A stretch of 6,013 bases of DNA from Chloroflexota bacterium (GTDB lineage: Bacteria; Chloroflexota; Limnocylindria; Limnocylindrales; CSP1-4): the NCBI GenBank assembly GCA_025355255.1, contig JANYAA010000221.1, positions 1-6,013 on the forward strand, given 5' to 3'. Below the pieces are notes generated by a model. The model saw only the letters and a program-made list of their open reading frames with translations, did no database searches and had not been told where the DNA came from. Each line of letters opens with the position of its first letter. Position 1 is the first letter of the stretch. Positions 1 through 5,620 of this stretch are shown here, one piece after another. A program made the position numbers and the translations under genes.

Positions 1-164
1 CGATCCAGCAGGACGCCGATGGACTCCGCCGTGAGCGTGTCAAGCTCCACCTCGGGCTGGTCCCAGCCGATTGGTCCGCTAGGCCCCGTAAAGGGCGCGT
101 CTTCCAGCGCCTGGACCAGCGCGCGGCCAAGCCGACCGACGACGCCGATGACGGCGACGCGCAT
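1..164 (-). CDS. rmlD: dTDP-4-dehydrorhamnose reductase, N-terminal part (rmlD/rfbD), runs off left edge
   Basis: Only the first 54 codons are present; the rest lies beyond position 1. The peptide opens MRVAVIGVVGRLGRALVQAL, a beta-strand followed by an intact GxxGxxG nucleotide-binding loop (residues 7-13), as expected at the start of a short-chain dehydrogenase-like NAD(P)-binding domain. RmlD reduces dTDP-4-dehydro-L-rhamnose to dTDP-L-rhamnose in the cytoplasm, the last step of the pathway. The ATG at 164-162 overlaps the rmlB stop by one base (TGATG), so translation is probably coupled; no strong Shine-Dalgarno is seen. The identification rests on the Rossmann start plus the position directly after rmlA and rmlB. 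From 54 residues another NAD(P)-dependent epimerase/reductase cannot be excluded. No gene for the epimerase RmlC is in view. Confidence 0.8.
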   Translation of the reverse strand, partial: MRVAVIGVVGRLGRALVQALEDAPFTGPSGPIGWDQPEVELDTLTAESIGVLLD

Positions 165-1246
165 CAGCTCGGGGTCGTGTCGACGGCTTGGCCTGCCGCC
201 AGACGGTCACCGTATTGGCGAGCGTAGTAGGCGTCCCAGTCGCCGGTCTTGGCGCTGGCAATCCAGGCCGGATTGTCCCGGTACCAGGCCACCGTCTCCG
301 GCAGGCCCGTCTCAAACGCCACGCGCGGCCGCCAGCCCAGCGCAGCCAGCTTTGAGCCGTCCATCGCATAGCGGCGGTCATGCCCCGGGCGATCCGGGAC
401 GGTGCGCACCAGCGACCAGTCGCGCCCGGTGGCGGCAAGCAGTTGGCCAATGACTTCGCGGTTTGGCAGCAGGTGCTCGCCGGCCACGTTGTACGCCTCG
501 CCGGCCACGCCGTTGCGCAGCACAAACGCGATGCCCGCAGCGTGGTCAGAGACGTGGAGCCAGTCGCGGATCTGCATCCCGTCGCCGTACATCGGCAGGG
601 GTTTGCCGTCGAGCGCATTCGTTGTGAACAGCGGGATGAGCTTCTCGGGGTGCTGGTGCGGGCCGTAGGTGTTGGACCCGCGGGTCATCACCAGGTCCAG
701 CCCGTAGGTGATGTGGTAGGCGCGGACCAGCAGCTCGGACGAGGCCTTGGCGGCCGCATACGGGCTGCGAGGCGCCAGCCCGTCGGTTTCGACAGAGCGC
801 TGGGGCGCCTCGATATCGCCGTACACCTCGTCGGTGCTGACCTGGAGGAAGCGGACAGGTCCGCGCTCGCCGCGCCCGGCGCGCTGGTGCTCGACCTTCA
901 CCGCCTCAAGCAGCACATGGACGCCGATGACGCCCGTCCGGAGGAACGCCTCCGGGTCAAGGATGGAACGATCCACGTGGGTCTCGGCGGCCACGTTGAC
1001 CACCGCCGTAGCGCCGGCCATCAGTGGGCCAACCACCTCGGGGTCCGCGATGTCGCCGTGGACGAAAGTGAAGCGCGCGGCCTGCTCGGGATCCTGCTCC
1101 ACGGCCTCAAGGTTGGCGCGGTTGCCGGCGTAGGTGAGCTTGTCCAGCACCACCACGCGGGTGCCGTCACCACGGCCAAGGGTCTGGCGGACCAGCTCCG
1201 ACCCGATGAAGCCGGCCCCGCCGGTTATCAGGATGGTCTCGCTCAC
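164..1246 (-). CDS. rmlB: dTDP-glucose 4,6-dehydratase (rmlB/rfbB)
   Basis: This is a 360-residue extended short-chain dehydrogenase that converts dTDP-glucose to dTDP-4-dehydro-6-deoxyglucose, step two of dTDP-rhamnose synthesis. Visible motifs are the NAD loop TGGAGFIG (8-15), AAETHVDRSI (86-95), the dehydratase catalytic STDEVYG (137-143, with T138, D139 and E140), the YxxxK pair Y163/K167, the substrate segment RGSNTYGPHQHPEKLIP (189-205) and RPGHDRRYAMD (286-296). Length matches the family. The start is GTG at 1246-1244: an in-frame TGA at 1258-1256 excludes anything upstream, and the NAD loop begins at the proper distance. The start lies in the last copy of a 13-bp tandem repeat. No purine-rich Shine-Dalgarno precedes it, only a GAG eight bases upstream, so initiation may depend on ribosomes arriving from rmlA. 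The stop overlaps the rmlD start. Confidence 0.97.
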   Translation of the reverse strand: MSETILITGGAGFIGSELVRQTLGRGDGTRVVVLDKLTYAGNRANLEAVEQDPEQAARFTFVHGDIADPEVVGPLMAGATAVVNVAAETHVDRSILDPEAFLRTGVIGVHVLLEAVKVEHQRAGRGERGPVRFLQVSTDEVYGDIEAPQRSVETDGLAPRSPYAAAKASSELLVRAYHITYGLDLVMTRGSNTYGPHQHPEKLIPLFTTNALDGKPLPMYGDGMQIRDWLHVSDHAAGIAFVLRNGVAGEAYNVAGEHLLPNREVIGQLLAATGRDWSLVRTVPDRPGHDRRYAMDGSKLAALGWRPRVAFETGLPETVAWYRDNPAWIASAKTGDWDAYYARQYGDRLAAGQAVDTTPS

Positions 1247-1300
1247 GCCGTGCGCTCACGCCGTGCGCTCACGCCGTGACGCTCACGCCGTGCGCTCACG
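1241..1300. repeat. 13-bp tandem repeat spanning the rmlA stop and rmlB start
   Basis: On the plus strand the unit GCTCACGCCGTGC occurs at 1241-1253 and 1254-1266, as a variant ending in A at 1267-1279, followed by one extra C (1280), then at 1281-1293. A partial copy follows at 1294-1300. Read on the coding (minus) strand, each copy contains GTGAGC, that is GTG overlapping TGA. The copy at 1299-1296 supplies the rmlA stop and the copy at 1246-1243 supplies the rmlB start. The array looks like a local duplication of an original start/stop overlap. The unit length is not a multiple of three, so copy changes would shift frames and alter the distance between the two genes without changing either protein body. 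Confidence 0.95.
1243..1299 (-). other. 18-codon mini-ORF bridging the rmlA stop to the rmlB start
   Basis: Starting at the GTG that overlaps the rmlA TGA (1299-1296), the frame reads VSARRERHGVSARRERTA and stops at TGA 1245-1243, which overlaps the rmlB GTG (1246-1244). Both ends are therefore GTGA start/stop overlaps. The peptide is just the translated repeat (VSARRER twice), is highly basic and has no family resemblance. It is listed as a possible translational bridge that hands ribosomes from rmlA to rmlB, not as a functional protein. The extra base at 1280 matters: with pure 13-bp units a frame entered at 1299 would close after two units, whereas here it stays open until the rmlB start. 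Whether it is translated is unknown. Confidence 0.4.
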
Positions 1301-2063
1301 CAGGGTCTCGCGGCCGCTCAACAGGCCTTGGCAGACGGCCGGCGCGGTCGTCCTCCTCCGCCATCTCGGCCGAGCGCAGCAGGCTGGGCACGGTACCGGC
1401 ATCGGCCCAATGGCCCTCGTACACCGGTGCAAACAGCCGCCCGCCAGGGATGAAGTGGTTGAGGACGTCGGTGATCTCAAACTCGCCGCGACCCGAAGGC
1501 GCGAGGTTCTCAATCACGTCAAACGCGTCTGGGCGCAAAAAGTACACGCCGATGGGGATGAGGTCGCTCTTGGGCTGCTTGGGCTTCTCCTCAAAGCCCA
1601 CCACTTTGCCGTCCGGCCCAAACTCGGCCACGCCAAAGCGCTCCGGGTCCGGCACCTTGTAGAGCAGCGTGCCCGCGCCCCACTGCTCGTCCTCAAACTG
1701 GCGGGCCAGCGGCGCCAGCGGGTCGCCGCGCAGGATGTTGTCGCCCAGCACAACGCAGAACGCATCATCACCGATGAAGTCCCGGGCGAGGCCGATGGCG
1801 TGGGCGATGCCGAGCGCTCCGCGCTGGTACCGGTACGTGAGGTCCAGCCCGAAGTGCCGCCCATCCCCCAGGAGCTCCACGATGTCGCCGACGCTCTTGC
1901 CGCCGACGATCACCATGACCTCGCGGATCCCCATGCCCGCCAGGGTATCCAGCGGGTAGTAGATCATCGGCCGGTCATAGATCGGCAGCAGATGCTTGTT
2001 GGTGACGATCGTCAGCGGGAACAGCCGCGTTGCGGTTCCGCCGGCCAGCACGAGTCCCTTCAT
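1296..2063 (-). CDS. rmlA: Glucose-1-phosphate thymidylyltransferase, short form (rmlA/rfbA)
   Basis: This is a 255-residue sugar nucleotidyltransferase joining dTTP and glucose-1-phosphate to give dTDP-glucose, the entry step of rhamnose synthesis. Motifs are the N-terminal signature LAGGTATRLFPLT (6-18), NKHLLPIYDRPMIYYPL (22-38), LGDN with metal-binding D108 (106-109), EEKP (158-161), GEFEITD (193-199) and WADAGT (219-224). It lacks the roughly 35-residue C-terminal extension of the 290-residue enterobacterial enzyme, so it belongs to the shorter type. One oddity is that the usual glycine before TRL is alanine (A11). The ATG at 2063 starts exactly at the conserved MKGLVLAGG; the upstream bases show no clear Shine-Dalgarno. 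It lies 39 bp after mreC with no terminator between, so it is likely read from the mre transcript. Its TGA lies within the 13-bp repeat array. Confidence 0.96.
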   Translation of the reverse strand: MKGLVLAGGTATRLFPLTIVTNKHLLPIYDRPMIYYPLDTLAGMGIREVMVIVGGKSVGDIVELLGDGRHFGLDLTYRYQRGALGIAHAIGLARDFIGDDAFCVVLGDNILRGDPLAPLARQFEDEQWGAGTLLYKVPDPERFGVAEFGPDGKVVGFEEKPKQPKSDLIPIGVYFLRPDAFDVIENLAPSGRGEFEITDVLNHFIPGGRLFAPVYEGHWADAGTVPSLLRSAEMAEEDDRAGRLPRPVERPRDPA

Positions 2064-2102
2064 GGAAGCGGAGCGTAGCAGGCGGGCGCCAACGACTGCC
2101 GG

Positions 2103-3038
2103 CTAGGGCGTTGCGGCAGGCGCAGCCGACGCTGGCGCGGCCGAGGACGACGGCCGAGGGGTGCCCGGTGACGCCGATGGGTCAACCAGCGGCAGGCCGC
2201 CGGAGTAATCCGTGATCACCAGCGCCAGGCTGAACCCGGCGAGATCGGCGGCCGGCTGGATGAACGCGGTCTGCACCACATCCGTGGCGTCGCGCTGGAC
2301 GTCCACCACGCTGCCGATGACCAGGCCGCGCGGGTACGGCGACCGGATGCCGCCCGCCAGCTCCAGACCCGCGGTGTAGACCTCCTCGTCAAGCGCGATG
2401 GCAACCCCCGCATCGATGTTCTTCATGACCAGCACCCCGCCCGCCTGGCCGCTGAGCTCGCCCGTGGCGCTCGACGTGAGGAGCTGGCCGATCACCACAA
2501 TCGACGCGTCCGAGAGCAGGGTCACATTGGCAAACGTGGGGCCGATGTCGGTGATCCGCCCGGCCAGCGCGCCGCCCTGGACAATCACCACATCGCCCAG
2601 CGCGAGCCCGTCGTCGGTGCCCTTGTCCAGCGTGACCATCCGGATCGTCGGCAGCGTCTCGCGCCCGATCACTCGCGCAGCCACGGTCTGATGGTCAAAG
2701 CCGTTCTGCAGCTGGAGCAGCCCCGTGAGCTGGTCGTTCTCGCGCTTGAGCAGCTCCAGACGCGCGTTGGTGTTCTGCAGCTGCTCGTTCTGGTCGCGCA
2801 GGGCGGTGTTGTCGATGCGGAGCCTGTCGATATTGCCAATGGCGCCGAAGACGTTCGCGACATTCTCGGCGGCGCCGGCGATGGCGCCCTGGACGGGCTT
2901 CAGGGCGAAGTTGAACGCGCGCTGCACTTCCCGGACGCCCGGGTTGGACGAGAACGCCATCAACAGGAGAGTGATCACCAGCAGGACCGTGTAGGTGATC
3001 CAGCGGCGACGGGCCCGGCGGTTCGAGAGGATCGACAT
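2103..3038 (-). CDS. mreC: Rod shape-determining protein MreC
   Basis: This 311-residue bitopic membrane protein links cytoplasmic MreB to the periplasmic or exterior wall-synthesis enzymes (PBP2/RodA in characterised species). A basic cytoplasmic start (RRARRRW, 7-13) is followed by one transmembrane segment (about 14-28), a helical coiled-coil stretch rich in N, Q, L and E (about 70-112), and the two beta-barrel halves with typical family wording such as ARVIGRE (121-127), LDKGTDDGLALGDVVI (137-152) and LLSDASIVV (174-182). The last 25 or so residues are a Pro/Ser/Ala-rich tail, probably disordered. ATG 3038 is preceded by GGGAG at 3055-3051, 12 bases upstream, slightly long spacing but the same as in mreB. 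It sits 33 bp after mreB. The expected partner mreD does not follow; rmlA does. Confidence 0.96.
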   Translation of the reverse strand: MSILSNRRARRRWITYTVLLVITLLLMAFSSNPGVREVQRAFNFALKPVQGAIAGAAENVANVFGAIGNIDRLRIDNTALRDQNEQLQNTNARLELLKRENDQLTGLLQLQNGFDHQTVAARVIGRETLPTIRMVTLDKGTDDGLALGDVVIVQGGALAGRITDIGPTFANVTLLSDASIVVIGQLLTSSATGELSGQAGGVLVMKNIDAGVAIALDEEVYTAGLELAGGIRSPYPRGLVIGSVVDVQRDATDVVQTAFIQPAADLAGFSLALVITDYSGGLPLVDPSASPGTPRPSSSAAPASAAPAATP

Positions 3039-3071
3039 CGTGACGCAGAGCTCCCGCTAAGTGGGCGGGGT

Positions 3072-4130
3072 TCAGCGGGGCGGGCGGCTGTAGGTCTCCG
3101 CCACCAGGACGCGGTCCAGGCGCCCGCTACCGAGCTCTTGGAGAACGACGCCGGTGCCGCGGGCCACGCAGGTGAGCGGATCGTCAGCGATATGGACGGG
3201 CATCTGGGTGGCCTCCGCCACACGGCGGTCCAGGCCGGCCAGAAGGGCGCCGCCCCCGGCGAGGACGATGCCCTGGTCCATGATGTCGGCCACAAGCTCC
3301 GGCGGCGTCTCTTCAATCGTGTCCCTGATGGTGTCCACGATCTGCGCCACGGACGGCTCGATGGCCTCGCGGATCTGGTCCGCACCAACCTCCACCACAC
3401 GGGGCAGCCCGGTGAGGAGGTCCCGGCCGCGCAGCGTCACGCGCTCGCTGTCCCACTCGCCCGGGTGGGCAGACCCGATGGCGATCTTGATGTCCTCTGC
3501 CGTGCGCTCGCCCAAGAACAGGTTGTACTCGCGCCGGGCGTAGGCAACGATGTCCTGGTCCATCTCGTCCCCGCCGATGCGGATGGAGCGGCTCACGACG
3601 ATGCCGCCCAGCGAGATGACGGCCACCTCGGTGGTGCCACCGCCGATGTCCACAATCATGGAGCCGCTCGGCTCGGCCACCGGGAGTCCAGCGCCGATTG
3701 CGGCAGCCATCGGCTCCTCGATCAGGCGGGCCCAGCGGGCGCCAGCGTTCAGCGCGGCATCGCGGACGGCACGCTTCTCCACCTCCGTCACGCCCGACGG
3801 GATGCCCAGGAGCATCCGCGGCCGGCTGATCATGCCCACCCGGTCATGGACCTTGTGGACGAAGTACTTGAGCATCTGCTCGGTGACGTCAAAATCCGAG
3901 ATCACGCCATCGCGCAGGGGGCGCACCGCGATAATGGAGGCGGGCGTCCGCCCCACCATGCGCTTGGCCTCAGCCCCAATGGCGAGGACGCGCTTGGTCT
4001 TGGCGTCGATGGCCACAACCGACGGCTCGGAGATCACGATCCCGCGATCTTTGACGTGGACAAGCGTGTTGGCGGTACCGAGGTCGATCCCGATATCCCG
4101 TGAGAAGAGGCCGAGGATCCGGTCGAGCAT
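3072..4130 (-). CDS. mreB: Rod shape-determining protein MreB, bacterial actin
   Basis: This 352-residue actin-fold ATPase forms membrane-bound filaments that orient side-wall peptidoglycan synthesis. The family hallmarks are all present: phosphate-1 loop IDLGTAN (15-21), IPSGVTEVEKRA (110-121), IEEPMAAAIGAGLPV (137-151), phosphate-2 DIGGGTTEVAVISLGG (161-176), GGDEMD (186-191), RGRDLLTGLP (234-243), TPPELVADIMDQGIVLAGGGALL (from 275, adenosine motif at 291-297) and DPLTCVARGTG (317-327). The first ten residues, MLDRILGLFS, look like a short amphipathic membrane-binding helix. ATG 4130 is set by this N-terminus, with AAGGA at 4147-4143, 12 bases upstream. It is the first gene of the minus-strand group; the 140-bp gap upstream holds a candidate -10 box. 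No residue of the nucleotide site appears changed. The C-terminus carries a short tail of about 18 residues past the usual end. Confidence 0.98.
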   Translation of the reverse strand: MLDRILGLFSRDIGIDLGTANTLVHVKDRGIVISEPSVVAIDAKTKRVLAIGAEAKRMVGRTPASIIAVRPLRDGVISDFDVTEQMLKYFVHKVHDRVGMISRPRMLLGIPSGVTEVEKRAVRDAALNAGARWARLIEEPMAAAIGAGLPVAEPSGSMIVDIGGGTTEVAVISLGGIVVSRSIRIGGDEMDQDIVAYARREYNLFLGERTAEDIKIAIGSAHPGEWDSERVTLRGRDLLTGLPRVVEVGADQIREAIEPSVAQIVDTIRDTIEETPPELVADIMDQGIVLAGGGALLAGLDRRVAEATQMPVHIADDPLTCVARGTGVVLQELGSGRLDRVLVAETYSRPPR

Positions 4131-4228
4131 GCTGTGGCGAGTTCCTTGCTGCGACGCTGCGCCGGTGGTGCCGACACCAATCCGGTGCGCAGATCGCGGG
4201 GTGAGTCAATGCGAAGGCGCGCACACGA

Positions 4229-4247
4229 AGCGGGCATGCGGCCCGTT
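4229..4247. repeat. Inverted repeat at the predicted mre transcription start
   Basis: CGGGC (4231-4235) and GCCCG (4241-4245) form a 5-bp stem with a 5-base loop, extendable by one G.T and one A-T pair. It lies just downstream of the candidate -10 box, about where transcription would start, so it could be an operator or a 5' hairpin. It could also weakly end the upstream oxidoreductase transcript, but no run of T follows on the minus strand, so a normal intrinsic terminator is unlikely. A short GC stem can occur by chance in this DNA. Confidence 0.3.
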
Positions 4248-4248
4248 G

Positions 4249-4254
4249 AGTATA
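4249..4254 (-). promoter_or_regulatory. Candidate -10 box for the mreBC-rml transcript
   Basis: TATACT (minus strand, 4254-4249) stands out in GC-rich surroundings and matches five of six bases of the TATAAT consensus. It lies about 120 bp upstream of the mreB start. At 17-bp spacing the -35 position reads GAAGTA, which is poor and falls inside the end of the upstream oxidoreductase gene. The call therefore rests on the -10 hexamer and on the location in the only sizeable gap before mreB. Start mapping would decide it. Confidence 0.33.
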
Positions 4255-4270
4255 CCCGCGGGCGAGAGCG

Positions 4271-5449
4271 CTACTTCCAGATGGTCTCTTCGCCGTGCTC
4301 TCCACGGAGCAGTCGACCCTCGGCGTAGCGGCTAAAGGCGAACGGCGTGAGGTCCGCGGAACTGGGCGCGCCGTCGAGAATCCACTCCGCCATGCCCAGG
4401 CCAACCACCGGCGCCGTCTTGAACCCGGTGCCGCTGTGACCGCAGTCAAGGTGGAACCCGTCCGGCCCCTGGCTCCCCACAGGGCCGAGGATCGCGCGCT
4501 GGTCCGGCGTCAGGCCGTCCTGCCCGCTGTGGCTGGTGCGGAACGCGCCGTCGATCATGCCCGGCACACGGCGGATGATCCGCTCGGCGGCACGTTCGCG
4601 AAAGTCCGGGGCGGCATCTGCGGTGTCGCGGTCCGGATCGTCGCCGCCAATCTGGCCGTCATCCTCAAGACCGATGAGGACCATGTCGGTGCCCTCGGGC
4701 CGAAAGTACATCTGGTTGGCGGTGTCGATCACCACCGGGATACGGCCTGGAACGCTCGACGGGACGCCGATGTAGCCTGTGTCATGTCGCCAGATCCGCA
4801 GGGGCAGGTCCATCCCGCCCAGCGCACCCACGCGGCGGGCCCAGCCGCCCGCGGCGTTGACGATGACCGGCGCGTCCACATCGCCCTTGGTGGTGGCGAT
4901 GCCGGTGACGCGGCCACCTGCTTGGCGGATTGCCGTGACCTCAGCGCCGGTCATCAGGCGCGCGCCCTTGGCCTTGGCCGCGGCCATGAAGCTCGCCGTC
5001 GTCATCGACGGGTCCGCGTAGCCGCTGTTTGGCTCATAGGCAGCCACATCGTCGCCCACCGCCAGCCCTGGCGCGATGCGCCGGATCTCGTCCGCGGCGA
5101 GCACGGTGGAGTCCACGCCCATGGCGCGATGCGAGGCGCTGTTGGCCGTGACACGCTCTAGGCGGCTGGCGGCCTCAATCCAGAGGAAGCCCGTGACGGT
5201 GAAGCCGCACTCGCCGCCCACGCGTTGGTCCCACTCACGGAACCACGCCTGCGCCTGCCAGCCGAGACGTGCCTCTGCCAGCAGGTCGTAGTAGACGCGG
5301 ACAAGCCCGCTGCTGCGGCCTGTGGCGCCGGCGGCCACCCCGGATCGCTCCACAACGGTGACGCGGACACCGCGCGAGGCCAAGTGGAACGCCAGGCTTG
5401 CGCCGTGGACGCCTGCCCCGATGACGATGATGTCGGCGGTGTCGGCCAT
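4271..5449 (-). CDS. FAD-dependent oxidoreductase, DAO family (sarcosine/glycine/D-amino-acid oxidase-like)
   Basis: This 392-residue flavoenzyme of the DAO superfamily typically oxidizes a secondary or D-amino acid to an imine. An N-terminal Rossmann FAD-binding motif IIVIGAGVHGASLAFHLA (7-24) is followed by the ribose-binding acidic residue E34, the FAD loop GATGRSSGLVR (41-51), NAAGGWA (198-204), MYFRPEG (247-253), TPDQRAILGPV (314-324) and the C-terminal flavin segment CGHSGTGFKTAPVVG (336-350). There is no signal peptide or transmembrane segment, so it is probably cytoplasmic. ATG 5449 fits the FAD motif and is preceded by GGAGG (5465-5461), 11 bases upstream. The substrate cannot be read from the sequence: sarcosine oxidase beta-like, glycine oxidase-like and imino-acid dehydrogenase-like roles all fit. 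It is divergent from an OCD-family gene, which suggests shared amino-acid metabolism. Its 3' end reaches the mreB upstream gap with no strong terminator. Confidence 0.93.
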   Translation of the reverse strand: MADTADIIVIGAGVHGASLAFHLASRGVRVTVVERSGVAAGATGRSSGLVRVYYDLLAEARLGWQAQAWFREWDQRVGGECGFTVTGFLWIEAASRLERVTANSASHRAMGVDSTVLAADEIRRIAPGLAVGDDVAAYEPNSGYADPSMTTASFMAAAKAKGARLMTGAEVTAIRQAGGRVTGIATTKGDVDAPVIVNAAGGWARRVGALGGMDLPLRIWRHDTGYIGVPSSVPGRIPVVIDTANQMYFRPEGTDMVLIGLEDDGQIGGDDPDRDTADAAPDFRERAAERIIRRVPGMIDGAFRTSHSGQDGLTPDQRAILGPVGSQGPDGFHLDCGHSGTGFKTAPVVGLGMAEWILDGAPSSADLTPFAFSRYAEGRLLRGEHGEETIWK

Positions 5450-5460
5450 TGCGCGGGAGA

Positions 5461-5465
5461 CCTCC
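5461..5465 (-). promoter_or_regulatory. Ribosome binding site of the FAD oxidoreductase
   Basis: GGAGG on the minus strand lies 11 bases before ATG 5449 and supports that start. It is part of the near-palindrome GGAGACCTCC (plus strand, 5457-5466), which could pair on itself only weakly because the central spacer is two bases. This is the best Shine-Dalgarno in the window. Confidence 0.65.
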
Positions 5466-5489
5466 GTGGTGGCTGGGCGGTGGGCGTCA

Positions 5490-5495
5490 AGTATC
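5490..5495 (-). promoter_or_regulatory. Weak candidate -10 box for the FAD oxidoreductase
   Basis: GATACT (minus strand, 5495-5490) lies about 40 bp upstream of ATG 5449. The -35 position at 17 bp reads CCACGG, which does not match the consensus, so the call is weak. The same hexamer occurs on the plus strand at 5568-5573 facing the divergent gene, at a similar distance from its start, which makes the pair more suggestive than either alone. Confidence 0.22.
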
Positions 5496-5515
5496 GCGCC
5501 CCCGCGCGGTGTCCG

Positions 5516-5538
5516 TGGGCAGACTGCTCACGTGCCCA
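5516..5538. repeat. Inverted repeat in the divergent promoter region, possible operator
   Basis: TGGGCA (5516-5521) and TGCCCA (5533-5538) form a perfect 6-bp inverted repeat with an 11-bp spacer, about 17 bp centre to centre, a spacing usual for dimeric regulators. It lies between the two candidate GATACT boxes, and the palindrome CACGTG (5529-5534) overlaps its right arm. No regulator gene is in view, so operator function is inference. Confidence 0.3.
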
Positions 5539-5545
5539 GCGCCCT

Positions 5546-5573
5546 TTGCGCATTGAGCGCCGGGGCTGATACT
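5546..5573 (+). promoter_or_regulatory. Candidate promoter of the OCD-family gene
   Basis: TTGCGC (5546-5551) and GATACT (5568-5573) are separated by 16 bp and face the gene at 5621. They match three and four consensus positions respectively. The predicted transcript would have a leader of about 40 bases. In GC-rich DNA such partial matches are common, so this is only the best candidate in the gap. Confidence 0.28.
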
Positions 5574-5575
5574 CA

Positions 5576-5598
5576 TCTGACCAGCTCCACTTCTGACC
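5576..5598. repeat. Direct repeat in the leader of the OCD-family gene
   Basis: TCTGACC occurs at 5576-5582 and again at 5592-5598, 16 bp apart, between the candidate -10 box and the ATG at 5621. On the other strand the half-site reads GGTCAGA. Tandem half-sites at this position could bind a repressor. The chance of a 7-bp repeat in a short gap is not negligible. Confidence 0.25.
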
Positions 5599-5620
5599 GT
5601 GACAAGCTCGAGACACACCG

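Noticed and set aside
380..1279. Plus-strand open frame of 299 codons opposite rmlB
   Set aside because: It is a shadow of rmlB: the same region encodes all the rmlB catalytic motifs on the minus strand, and the plus-strand product resembles no family.
1241..1300. CRISPR or transposon-end interpretation of the short repeats
   Set aside because: The units are directly abutting with no unique spacers, no terminal inverted repeats and no transposase. It is a simple tandem repeat within an operon junction.
1134..2078. Plus-strand open frame of 314 codons opposite rmlA
   Set aside because: It is antisense to rmlA and crosses the tandem repeat. It has no domain pattern and arises from the codon bias of the real gene.
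2064..2102. Possible terminator or promoter between mreC and rmlA
   Set aside because: The 39-bp gap shows no stem followed by a T run and no -35/-10 pair, so I treat the genes as co-transcribed.
2691..4103. Plus-strand open frame of 470 codons opposite mreB and mreC
   Set aside because: It lies antisense to two unmistakable conserved genes. Its translation is rich in H, D, G and R with no recognisable domain, as expected from the complement of GC-rich coding sequence.
4204..4209. TTGACT on the minus strand as a -35 box for mreB
   Set aside because: The hexamer is a good -35 match, but no -10-like sequence occurs 16-19 bp downstream (ACCGGA, CCGGAT and CGGATT).
4295..5161. Plus-strand open frame of 288 codons opposite the FAD oxidoreductase
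   Set aside because: It is a shadow frame; the minus-strand product carries complete FAD-binding motifs at both ends.
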